A stretch of DNA of 7,371 nucleotides from Planctomycetia bacterium (GTDB lineage Bacteria; Planctomycetota; Planctomycetia; Gemmatales; Gemmataceae), in contig SXHE01000310.1 in NCBI GenBank assembly GCA_005773755.1, positions 1 through 7,371 of the forward strand, written 5' to 3'. Of the stretch, positions 1 through 5,826 are shown piece by piece (within the stretch, counting starts at the first letter, position 1; each line of letters opens with the position of its first letter). The notes under the pieces were generated by a model. It had not been told where the DNA came from. It made no database searches and worked only from the letters and a program-made list of their open reading frames with translations. The translations under genes were made by a program, and so were the position numbers.

Positions 1-1284
1 GCGGAAGACGCGATTGAGACACAGGGCGTGAACGGGGGGTTAGGTTCCTCTGAATCCTACTGGGCGAAGCGGCTCGCGGAGCGCATTCAGGTGCGCTCCG
101 CGGAGGGGCAACCGGGGCTGATGGTGTTCAACCCGTGCAGCTTCACGCGCCGCGTCACGCTCGAAATGGACGGGTTCCGTGGCGCGATCCCGGTTGCGGA
201 CCCGGTGAAGGCCGCGGAGTTCAGCGGCACGTCGGCGAAGCTGGTTGTGGAAGTGCCTGCGTTCGGGTTCGCGTGGGTGCCGCGCAGTGGCAACGCGCCC
301 GCGCCCAAGCAGCGGATCAAGCTGGCCGAGGGCTTTACCGTTCGCAACGAGTTCATCGAGTGCGACATCGACGCCACCACCGGCGGCATCCGGTCGTTCC
401 GCGACGCCCGCACGCGCAGCACGCGGTTCGGGCAACAGCTCGTGTTCAACCCCGGCAGCAAGATGGTCGCGCGCGACATCACCGTGACCAACAGCGGCGC
501 GGCGCTGGGCGAGATCGTCAGCACCGGCGACCTGATCGACGAGCGCGACGAGGTGCTGGCGACCTACAAGCAGCGGTTCCGCGCGTGGCTCGGCCGCCCG
601 GTACTGGAACTGCGGATCGAACTGGACGTGAAGCACGCCCCGAGCGGCTACCCGTGGCACGCCTTCTACGGCGCGCGGTTCGGCTGGCGCGACGACCGCG
701 CCGTGCTGTTCCGCGGCGTGAACGGCGCGAACGCGCAAACCGGCTACACGCGGCCCGTGACGCCCGACTACCTCGAAGTGCGGCTCGGCGCGGAGCGGTC
801 GTTCCTGTTCACCGGCGGGCTGCCGTTCGTTCAGCGGCACGGCTCGCGCATGGCCGACGTGGTCCTCGTTCCCGAGGGCGAACAGACGCGCACGTTCGAC
901 CTGCTGATCGCGACGGACCGTGATGTGCCGATGCAGACGGCGCTGGGTTGGGTGTCGCCGACGCCCGTTGTGGTGACGGAGAAGGGGCCGCCCGCGGTCG
1001 GGGCGTCCAGTTGGCTGGCGCACGTCGATATGCCGAGCGTGCTGGTGACGTGCTTGAAGCCGTGCGCGCCGGGCGAGGGCGCGGGCCGCGCGGTCGCGGG
1101 CACGCTGATCGAGACGGCCGGGTTCGGCGGGGTCGCGGAGCTGCGCTTCGCCCGCGACCCGAACCGCGCGGCGCTCGTGGACGGGATGGGGAAGGAACTA
1201 CAGCCACTCACGATGGCCGGCGACGCGATCCCGCTGGAGTACTCCGCCGGCGAAACGCTGCGCGTGAAGGCGGAGTGGTTGTGA
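1..1284 (+). CDS. Glycoside hydrolase family 38-like protein, C-terminal part (5' end outside the window)
   Basis: The reading frame is open from the first base, with no credible start, so this is the last 427 residues of a longer protein. A GTG at 28 lies in frame but has no ribosome-binding site. The visible part matches the C-terminal beta-sandwich of GH38 alpha-mannosidases. A segment LMVFNPCSFTRR (about residues 40-51) matches the family's 'vvFNplsf.R' strand. It is followed by a 'VEVPAFGFAWV' strand and then NEFIECDIDATTGGIRSFRD (about 116-135), the usual 'N.fl.v.id..tGgI.sl.D' entry to the large beta-domain. The catalytic N-terminal barrel, with its Asp nucleophile and zinc ligands, would lie upstream and cannot be seen, so activity and substrate are unproven. 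Family members release alpha-linked mannose from glycans. The gene is monocistronic at its 3' end and faces the next gene across a hairpin. The CDS is certain; the family call is good but rests on C-terminal motifs only. Confidence 0.8.
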   Translation, partial: AEDAIETQGVNGGLGSSESYWAKRLAERIQVRSAEGQPGLMVFNPCSFTRRVTLEMDGFRGAIPVADPVKAAEFSGTSAKLVVEVPAFGFAWVPRSGNAPAPKQRIKLAEGFTVRNEFIECDIDATTGGIRSFRDARTRSTRFGQQLVFNPGSKMVARDITVTNSGAALGEIVSTGDLIDERDEVLATYKQRFRAWLGRPVLELRIELDVKHAPSGYPWHAFYGARFGWRDDRAVLFRGVNGANAQTGYTRPVTPDYLEVRLGAERSFLFTGGLPFVQRHGSRMADVVLVPEGEQTRTFDLLIATDRDVPMQTALGWVSPTPVVVTEKGPPAVGASSWLAHVDMPSVLVTCLKPCAPGEGAGRAVAGTLIETAGFGGVAELRFARDPNRAALVDGMGKELQPLTMAGDAIPLEYSAGETLRVKAEWL

Positions 1285-1297
1285 GCGTCTTCAGAGC

Positions 1298-1322
1298 AGT
1301 AGGCACACTCCGTGTGCCTACT
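1298..1322. terminator. Perfect 11-bp hairpin between convergent genes, candidate bidirectional terminator
   Basis: AGTAGGCACAC (1298-1308), loop TCC, then GTGTGCCTACT (1312-1322) form an uninterrupted 11-bp stem. It starts 13 bp after the stop of the GH38-like gene and includes the TAG stop (1318-1320) of the minus-strand gene. Only a short T-run (1322-1324) follows on the plus strand and none on the minus strand, so it is not a textbook intrinsic terminator. Position between two convergent stops makes a shared terminator the simplest reading. It could also be a copy of a dispersed short palindromic repeat. Confidence 0.6.
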
Positions 1323-2220
1323 TTCCCGTCTGTACCCAGCGCTTCCACGCGGCGTCGGGAGCCATCGCGTCCTTCCAGCCCAGCGCCTCGAACCCCTGCG
1401 CCTGCACGGTCGGGGCCGCGACGTTCTCGCTCGGTCGGAGCGCTTCCACGAACTTGATGAAGTCCGCGGCCTTCGGGCCGTAGGCCAGGAACTCGCTGAA
1501 GCTGTTCGCCAGCGCTTCCGTGGTCGGGGCCTTCGAGTCGGCCCACACGTCGGCCAGCGCCGGCGGCTTGCCGCCCTTCGGCCCCAGCACCGCGAGGCGG
1601 GCCGCGCTCTTCATCGCGGTGTACCGCTTGGACGTGGTCCCCTCGGCGCGGGCCACCGTCACGCGGCCGAACCCGTCGCGCAGCCACGTCGGGATCACCT
1701 GCGTCGCGGTGCCTTTCCCCTTCAGGACCTCGCCGGCCACGCGCGCCGCGGTGGCCGCGTACAGGTCCACATCGGTCGGCTTGCCGGGCAACTCGGCCGG
1801 GTCCACGATGTGCGCCGGTTCCGCCCGAATGTCGATGTACGCGCCCTCCGGTGCGGTCTGGAGCACCCGGCGCATGAACGTCTTGAACTCGTCGCTGTCC
1901 GGCAGGAAGTACACCGTCAGCTTGCCCTTCCAGGGCGACTCTTTGTCCTCGTACTTCAAGGTCTTGCGGGCCAGCGCGTTGGTCTTCTCCAGCGTGTTCG
2001 CCAGCGCCTTGGCCTTGTCCTCGGAGAGCGAGCCGGCCACGAGGAAGTTGTCGGTTTCCACGATGGTCGGCTTGGCGATCTTGCACTTCTTCAGGTTCTC
2101 GAGGGCCGCTTCGCGGGCCTTCGGGTCTTTGGCGTCCTTCTTGTCCTGAGCGGAACCGGGCGCGGCGAACGCGAGTGCGCAGAGCGCGATAGCGGTGGCG
2201 AACCGAACGCGGAGCGGCAT
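1318..2220 (-). CDS. Exported protein, probable degenerate peptidase MA-like (gluzincin) fold
   Basis: This 300-residue protein has a signal peptide (basic MPLRVR, hydrophobic residues 7-20, AxA-type site PGSA|QD near 24), so it is likely exported. A short Lys/Asp-rich stretch follows. The core has the order seen in peptidase-MA-like proteins: a beta-strand segment LTVYFLPDSDEFKTF (101-115), a helix where the zinc motif normally sits (152-167), PTWLRDGFGRV (177-187, like 'P.WL.EGla.y'), FSEFLAYGPKAADFIKFVEAL (241-261, like 'a..fv.yl...yG...l..ll..l'), and an ending GWKDAMAPDAAWKRWV like the usual 'G.s..eLe..Wr.wl'. No HExxH is present: the helix reads ATAARVAGEV, and the Glu of 'WL.EG' is Asp. 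I infer a non-catalytic scaffold or binding role. GGAG lies 7 nt before the ATG and supports the start. Transcribed divergently from the DUF255 gene. Fold assignment is inference by motif order; the CDS and export signal are well supported. Confidence 0.85.
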   Translation of the reverse strand: MPLRVRFATAIALCALAFAAPGSAQDKKDAKDPKAREAALENLKKCKIAKPTIVETDNFLVAGSLSEDKAKALANTLEKTNALARKTLKYEDKESPWKGKLTVYFLPDSDEFKTFMRRVLQTAPEGAYIDIRAEPAHIVDPAELPGKPTDVDLYAATAARVAGEVLKGKGTATQVIPTWLRDGFGRVTVARAEGTTSKRYTAMKSAARLAVLGPKGGKPPALADVWADSKAPTTEALANSFSEFLAYGPKAADFIKFVEALRPSENVAAPTVQAQGFEALGWKDAMAPDAAWKRWVQTGK

Positions 2221-2227
2221 GGCGGGT

Positions 2228-2231
2228 CTCC
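2228..2231 (-). promoter_or_regulatory. Ribosome-binding site of the peptidase-MA-like gene
   Basis: On the minus strand GGAG precedes the ATG at 2220 by 7 nt. This is the same motif and spacing as at the divergent gene's start, so both fix the starts chosen here. Confidence 0.6.
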
Positions 2232-2258
2232 GGGGTAGGCGGGAATGGTCGTGGGGTG

Positions 2259-2264
2259 ATTATA
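2259..2264 (-). promoter_or_regulatory. Candidate -10 box (TATAAT) for the peptidase-MA-like gene
   Basis: The minus strand carries a perfect TATAAT inside an otherwise GC-rich 104-bp divergent gap. Transcription would begin about 30 nt before the ATG at 2220, leaving room for the GGAG site. At 16-19 bp spacing I see no good TTGACA-like -35, so the call rests on the -10 box and its position. Planctomycete promoter consensus is not well defined. Confidence 0.4.
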
Positions 2265-2285
2265 CGCCCCGCTCGCGCCCGCGCA

Positions 2286-2291
2286 TATCAT
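2286..2291 (+). promoter_or_regulatory. Weak candidate -10 box (TATCAT) for the DUF255 gene
   Basis: TATCAT matches five of six positions of TATAAT and lies 33 nt before the ATG at 2325. It is in the only other A/T-rich patch of the divergent gap. No convincing -35 is visible. If both this and the minus-strand box are used, the two promoters face outward within about 35 bp. Confidence 0.25.
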
Positions 2292-2313
2292 CTCCCTTGC
2301 CCTCCCACCTGTC

Positions 2314-2317
2314 GGAG
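2314..2317 (+). promoter_or_regulatory. Ribosome-binding site that decides the start of the DUF255 gene
   Basis: GGAG with a 7-nt spacer precedes ATG 2325. The frame is also open further upstream to a GTG at 2256, but that start has no such site and would bury the signal peptide 23 residues inside the protein. Confidence 0.65.
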
Positions 2318-2324
2318 TCACGTT

Positions 2325-4742
2325 ATGCGCTCCCGCCTCCTCGCGCTCGCGCTGTTCGTCGCGTGTGCCGTCGTCGCCTCGCACCCGCTCGCGGCCGACG
2401 AGCCGAAGGCCAAAGAGAAGGGCGCGGAGCCGAAGGTGAAGGAAAAGGAAAAGGAGAAAGAGAAGGGCAAGCCGAACAAGCTCGCGAAGTCGAGCAGCCC
2501 GTACCTGCTGCAACACGCGCACAACCCGGTCGATTGGTATCCGTGGGGCGCGGAGGCGCTTGAGAAGGCCAAGAAGGAGAAGAAGCTGATCTTCCTCAGC
2601 ATCGGCTACAGCGCCTGCCACTGGTGCCACGTCATGGAGCGCGAGTCGTTCTCCAACACCGAGATCGCGAAGATCATGAACGCGAACTTCGTGTGCATCA
2701 AGGTGGATCGCGAGGAGCGGCCCGACGTGGACGACATCTACATGACCGCGCTGAACGTGAGCGGCGAGCAGGGCGGCTGGCCGCTCAGCATGTTCCTCAC
2801 GCCCGACGGGAAGCCGATCTTCGGCGCGACGTACTTCCCGCCGGAAGACAAGAAGGTCGGCGACGACGTGATCCCCGGCTTCAAGACGATCCTCAAGAAG
2901 GTCGTCGAGTTCGACAAGGACCGCGAAGACCTCGTCAAGCAAGCCGACCGGATGGCGAAGGCGACCGTCGAGGCGCTCGAAGCGGACAGCAAGCTGATCG
3001 CGCTTGTGCCGCTCAAGCGCGAGCTGGTGACCGACGCGCTGGCCGTGTTCGACGTCGACCCAGTTCACGGCGGCACCGGCAGCAAGGCCCGCATGTACCG
3101 CGGCACCAAGTTCCCGCGCCCGCCGGTGTGGGGTTTCCTTCTGAAGCAGAGCCAGAAGCCGGACGGCGAGGTACTCAAGCGGTACGTCGCGCTGACGCTA
3201 GCGAAGATGCTGGAAGGCGGTATCTACGACCACCTCGGCGGCGGGTTCCACCGCTACAGTACCGAGCGCACCTGGACCGTGCCGCACTTCGAGAAGATGC
3301 TGTACGACAACGCCCAACTAGTCGAACTGTACAGCGAGGCCTACGCCGCCGACCCGCGGCCGGAGTACAAGCGCGTGGTCGTGGAGACGCTCGCCTTCAT
3401 CAAGCGCGAGATGACCTCGCCCGACGGCGCGTTCTATTCGGCCATCGACGCGGACAGCAACGAGAAGGAGGGGGAGTTTTATGTCTGGACCGCGGACGAG
3501 ATCAAGAAGGTGCTCGGCACCGCTGCGGACGTGGAACTGGTGAAAGCCGTGTACGGCGTGGGTGTGCCGAACTTCGAGGAGAAGTTCCACATCCTGCGGC
3601 TGCCGAAGGCGCTGGCGGAGCTCGCGAAGGAGCAAAAGCTGACCGAGGAGCAACTGCTCGCGAGGCTCGAACCGCTGAAAAAGAAGCTGTTCGACTACCG
3701 GGCCAAGCGCGAGCGGCCGTTCCTCGACACGAAGGTGATCGCCGCGTGGAACGGGCAGATGATCGCCGGCTACGCGAAGGCCGGCCTCGTCTTCAAGGAC
3801 AAGACCTACACCAGCGCCGCCGCGACCGCGGCCGATTTCGTGCTGAAGCAGATGCGCGACAAGGAGGGGCGGCTGTTCCGGCTGCACGCCGCCACGCCCG
3901 GCGAGAAGCCCCGCGCGACCGGGGCCGCGTTCCTCGACGACTACTCCTACATGATTCACGGCCTACTCAACTTGCACGAGGCGACCGGCGAGAAGAAGTG
4001 GCTGGACAGTGCGAAGCAGCTCACGGACATCGTGTTGAAGTGGCACGGCGACGGCGACAAGGGCGGGTTCTTCTTCACCGCCAGCGATAGCGAGAAGCTG
4101 TTCGCCCGCGCGAAGGACAGCTACGACGGCGTGCAGCCGTCCGGCAACTCGCAGACCGCCCGCAACCTCCTGCGCCTCGGGTTCGCGCTCAAGGACGACA
4201 GCTACCGCGACCGCGGTATCCGCACCATCAAGGCCTACGCCCTCGGCATGCAGACGACCCCCACCAGCATGCCCGCGATGCTCCGCGCGCTGGACGAACT
4301 GTTGGACGCCGCCGGCACGCCCGACGTGCCCAAGCCGAAGGACAAGGTGGACCCGAAGAAGCCGAAGAAGTCGGAAGACGTGGTGACGCCGAAGCTGGCA
4401 CTGGGGGAAGAGAAGGGCGGTCGCCGCGCGTTCACGCTGGAGCTGACGGTGGCCGACCCGTGGCACCTGTACGCGAACCCGGTCGGGTTCGAGATGCTGG
4501 CCCAGTCGCAAACGGAAGTCGAGGTCTACGTCGGCGGGAAGAAGGTGGAGGCGAAGGTGGCGTATCCGAAGGGGAAGGAGATCACCGATTCGACCGGGGC
4601 CAAGTACTTCGTGTACGAGGGCACGACGAAGATCGAGGGCACCTTCCCCGCGACCGCGGGCGAGGTGGAAGTGCGCGCGAGCCTGAGCGCGTGCAAGGAA
4701 GGGCTGTGCCTGCCGCCCAGCGTGCTGAAGGTGAAGAAGTAG
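2325..4742 (+). CDS. Exported DUF255 (YyaL/SPATA20-type) thioredoxin-domain protein with DsbD-alpha-like C-terminal domain
   Basis: The 805-residue protein has four parts. (1) Residues 1-24 are a signal peptide, followed by a Lys/Glu-rich linker (about 28-50). (2) The family hallmark SPYLLQHAHNPVDWYPW (58-74) opens a thioredoxin-like domain with CHWC at 98-101 and the cis-Pro-type segment GGWPLSMFLTPDGKPIF (150-166). (3) An alpha/alpha-barrel region (about 225-665) carries GGGFHRYST (305-313), PHFEKMLYDNAQL (320-332), a DADS...EGEFYVW stretch (375-388), DTKVIAAWNG (468-477) and PSGNS (605-609), all typical of DUF255. (4) After a Lys/Pro linker (669-683), residues about 697-804 resemble the DsbD N-terminal (alpha) domain: 'WHLYANPV' and a terminal SACKEGLCLPP with Cys790 and Cys795. 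The family's reaction is not established; thiol-disulfide exchange outside the cytoplasm is inferred from the CxxC, the signal peptide and the DsbD-like tail. Many relatives lack a signal peptide and this tail. No full-length frame damage is seen. Confidence 0.9.
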   Translation: MRSRLLALALFVACAVVASHPLAADEPKAKEKGAEPKVKEKEKEKEKGKPNKLAKSSSPYLLQHAHNPVDWYPWGAEALEKAKKEKKLIFLSIGYSACHWCHVMERESFSNTEIAKIMNANFVCIKVDREERPDVDDIYMTALNVSGEQGGWPLSMFLTPDGKPIFGATYFPPEDKKVGDDVIPGFKTILKKVVEFDKDREDLVKQADRMAKATVEALEADSKLIALVPLKRELVTDALAVFDVDPVHGGTGSKARMYRGTKFPRPPVWGFLLKQSQKPDGEVLKRYVALTLAKMLEGGIYDHLGGGFHRYSTERTWTVPHFEKMLYDNAQLVELYSEAYAADPRPEYKRVVVETLAFIKREMTSPDGAFYSAIDADSNEKEGEFYVWTADEIKKVLGTAADVELVKAVYGVGVPNFEEKFHILRLPKALAELAKEQKLTEEQLLARLEPLKKKLFDYRAKRERPFLDTKVIAAWNGQMIAGYAKAGLVFKDKTYTSAAATAADFVLKQMRDKEGRLFRLHAATPGEKPRATGAAFLDDYSYMIHGLLNLHEATGEKKWLDSAKQLTDIVLKWHGDGDKGGFFFTASDSEKLFARAKDSYDGVQPSGNSQTARNLLRLGFALKDDSYRDRGIRTIKAYALGMQTTPTSMPAMLRALDELLDAAGTPDVPKPKDKVDPKKPKKSEDVVTPKLALGEEKGGRRAFTLELTVADPWHLYANPVGFEMLAQSQTEVEVYVGGKKVEAKVAYPKGKEITDSTGAKYFVYEGTTKIEGTFPATAGEVEVRASLSACKEGLCLPPSVLKVKK
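2438..2467 (+). repeat. 30-nt pure-purine tract encoding a Lys/Glu linker
   Basis: This uninterrupted A/G run of GAA/AAG/GAG codons encodes a KEKEKEKEKG-type stretch just behind the signal peptide of the DUF255 protein. It is a charged, probably unstructured or helical spacer. Such tracts are slippage-prone and can differ in length between strains. Confidence 0.7.
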
Positions 4743-4750
4743 CCGCGGTG

Positions 4751-4900
4751 TCTTCACCTCTCCCCTTGAGGGGGGGGTCGCCGGCCGCTTTGGGCCGGCG
4801 GGTGGGGGGTGAGCGCCGTCTGAGTCGCTCGGCACCTCACCCCCCACCCGCCGCTTGCAAAGCCAAGCGGCGACCTCCCCCGCAAGGGGGGAGGTGAAGA
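4751..4900. repeat. 150-bp nested palindromic intergenic element
   Basis: It fills most of the 205-bp gap between the DUF255 gene and the membrane-protein gene. The ends are exact inverted copies (TCTTCACCTC, 4751-4760; GAGGTGAAGA, 4891-4900). The next 20 bp match 17/20 (4761-4780 against 4871-4890), and an exact 18-bp inner arm (CGGCGGGTGGGGGGTGAG, 4796-4813, against 4836-4853) closes on a 22-nt loop. Each arm is itself palindromic: 4779-4786/4793-4800 (8 bp), 4849-4857/4864-4872 (9 bp), 4873-4881/4887-4895 (9 bp), and CCCC-TTGA-GGGG at 4762-4773. It starts 8 bp after the stop codon, so it could act as a terminator or mRNA stabiliser. The structure suggests a REP/MITE-type dispersed repeat, but no transposase is present and copy number is unknown. 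Confidence 0.85.
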
Positions 4901-4947
4901 GAAAGCAGCCGCGACTTTGCCCCGCGCACCATGAGGCCGCATCCACC

Positions 4948-5820
4948 ATGAACCCGCGCGAATCGTTCACCCTTGAGGGCATGAGCGCGACGGTCGAGGA
5001 ATCGGCCGACGCGCTCGCGTACACCTTCCGCCCGCTGACGCGGGTCGCGCGGCCGCCGTTCCCGTTCGGCTTCGCGGTCGTGCTCGTCGTACTCCCGCTG
5101 CTTGTCCTGATGAGCGTTGTGGCGGTGCTGAACCGCGCCGCGAACCGGCCCGACTGGGAAGTCGTTTTGTCCGTCGCGGTCGCGGGGCAACTGCTGTTGT
5201 GGCTCGTCGCGGGCGCGGTGCAACTCGCGCTGTTGCTCCGCATGTGGTTCCGCGCCAACGTTACCACGCTGCGGTTCACCCGCACGCACCTGTGGCACGG
5301 CAACACGTGCGTGTGCGAACTCGAACAGCTCCGCGGCGTGCGACTGTTCGTGTACCCGTCGGGCGACGCGCGCGAGGCGCACATGAGCTTCGTAATCGGC
5401 GACGACGAGCAAACGCACGGCGTGTTCGGGGCGTTCGCGGAGCCGGCGCTGCGGGCCTTCGCGGAGGAACTGACGCGCCGCGTCGCGGCGTTCCGTTCCA
5501 ATCAAGGGGTGATGACGGCGCTCGCGCCGCTGTCAGAAGTGGAGACGACGGAGAAGGACGCGGGCGAGCGGATGCACACGCGGCCCGTGCCGCCGGGCGC
5601 GCGGCGGGTGTCGCTCGTGTCCATCGGCTTCGTGCTCCAGAACCGCGTGATCGGCCTCGTGTGGTGCGCGGTGATGCTCGCGGGGCTGGCCGCGTCCGCG
5701 CGAACGGCCGTCGCGGTCGGCCTGTCACCGGCGTTCCTCGTCGGGCACGCGCTGCTCGGCACGTTTCACCTGATGCTGCTGTCGGCGCACCTGCGCCGCA
5801 AGCGGCCCGCCGGGACGTAG
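4948..5820 (+). CDS. Membrane protein of unknown function with a soluble middle region, possibly PH-like
   Basis: I do not recognise a named family. The 290-residue protein shows two hydrophobic segments (about 38-61 and 72-99), a soluble stretch of about 120 residues, and two more hydrophobic segments (about 228-250 and 255-279), ending in a basic tail (RRKRPAGT). The charge pattern favours both termini and the middle in the cytoplasm. The first part of the middle region (VTTLRFTRTHLWHGNTCVCE, then LEQLRGVRLFV, then a helix PALRAFAEELTRRVAAF) has the strand-strand-helix order of bacterial PH-like domains next to membrane helices; this is weak inference. Residues 185-220 are charged and probably flexible. 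The ATG at 4948 is chosen because upstream in-frame codons run into the palindromic element; the ribosome site is poor (GAGG, 11 nt upstream). A second ATG at 4981 is possible. It runs codirectionally with the DUF255 gene, but the palindrome lies between them. Its stop is 6 bp from the facing gene's stop. Confidence 0.82.
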   Translation: MNPRESFTLEGMSATVEESADALAYTFRPLTRVARPPFPFGFAVVLVVLPLLVLMSVVAVLNRAANRPDWEVVLSVAVAGQLLLWLVAGAVQLALLLRMWFRANVTTLRFTRTHLWHGNTCVCELEQLRGVRLFVYPSGDAREAHMSFVIGDDEQTHGVFGAFAEPALRAFAEELTRRVAAFRSNQGVMTALAPLSEVETTEKDAGERMHTRPVPPGARRVSLVSIGFVLQNRVIGLVWCAVMLAGLAASARTAVAVGLSPAFLVGHALLGTFHLMLLSAHLRRKRPAGT

Positions 5821-5826
5821 CGCCGC

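Noticed and set aside
28..30. GTG as the true start of the GH38-like gene
   Set aside because: The frame is open to base 1, there is no ribosome site, and a stand-alone C-terminal domain is unlikely.
40..1023. Minus-strand 327-codon frame opposite the GH38-like gene
   Set aside because: Arg/His/Ala-rich shadow with no domain; the plus strand has clear GH38 C-terminal motifs.
2256..2258. GTG as the start of the DUF255 gene
   Set aside because: It lacks a ribosome site and would hide the signal peptide; ATG 2325 has GGAG at 7 nt.
2362..2368. Lipobox at Cys14 of the DUF255 protein
   Set aside because: The residues before Cys are F-V-A and the hydrophobic run is short; an ordinary signal peptide cleaved near residue 24 fits better.
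2091..3068. Minus-strand 325-codon frame across the divergent gap
   Set aside because: It would overlap the starts of both supported genes and is a Leu/Arg/Val-rich shadow.
2624..4090. Plus-strand 488-codon frame inside the DUF255 gene
   Set aside because: It has an Arg-rich composition without motifs, typical of a +1/+2 shadow of a high-GC gene; the DUF255 frame carries all family motifs.
4855..4857. TTG as the start of the membrane-protein gene
   Set aside because: It lies inside the palindromic element, so the extra 31 residues are repeat-encoded and not protein-like.
4751..4900. CRISPR array or insertion sequence
   Set aside because: There are no regularly spaced direct repeats and no transposase frame; the structure is one inverted-repeat unit.
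3963..5501. Long minus-strand open frame of 512 codons spanning the palindromic element
   Set aside because: It is opposite two well-supported plus-strand genes, is Ser/Arg/Leu-rich with no recognisable domain, and is open only because of high GC. The SPLAGEV-like peptide inside comes from translating the palindrome.
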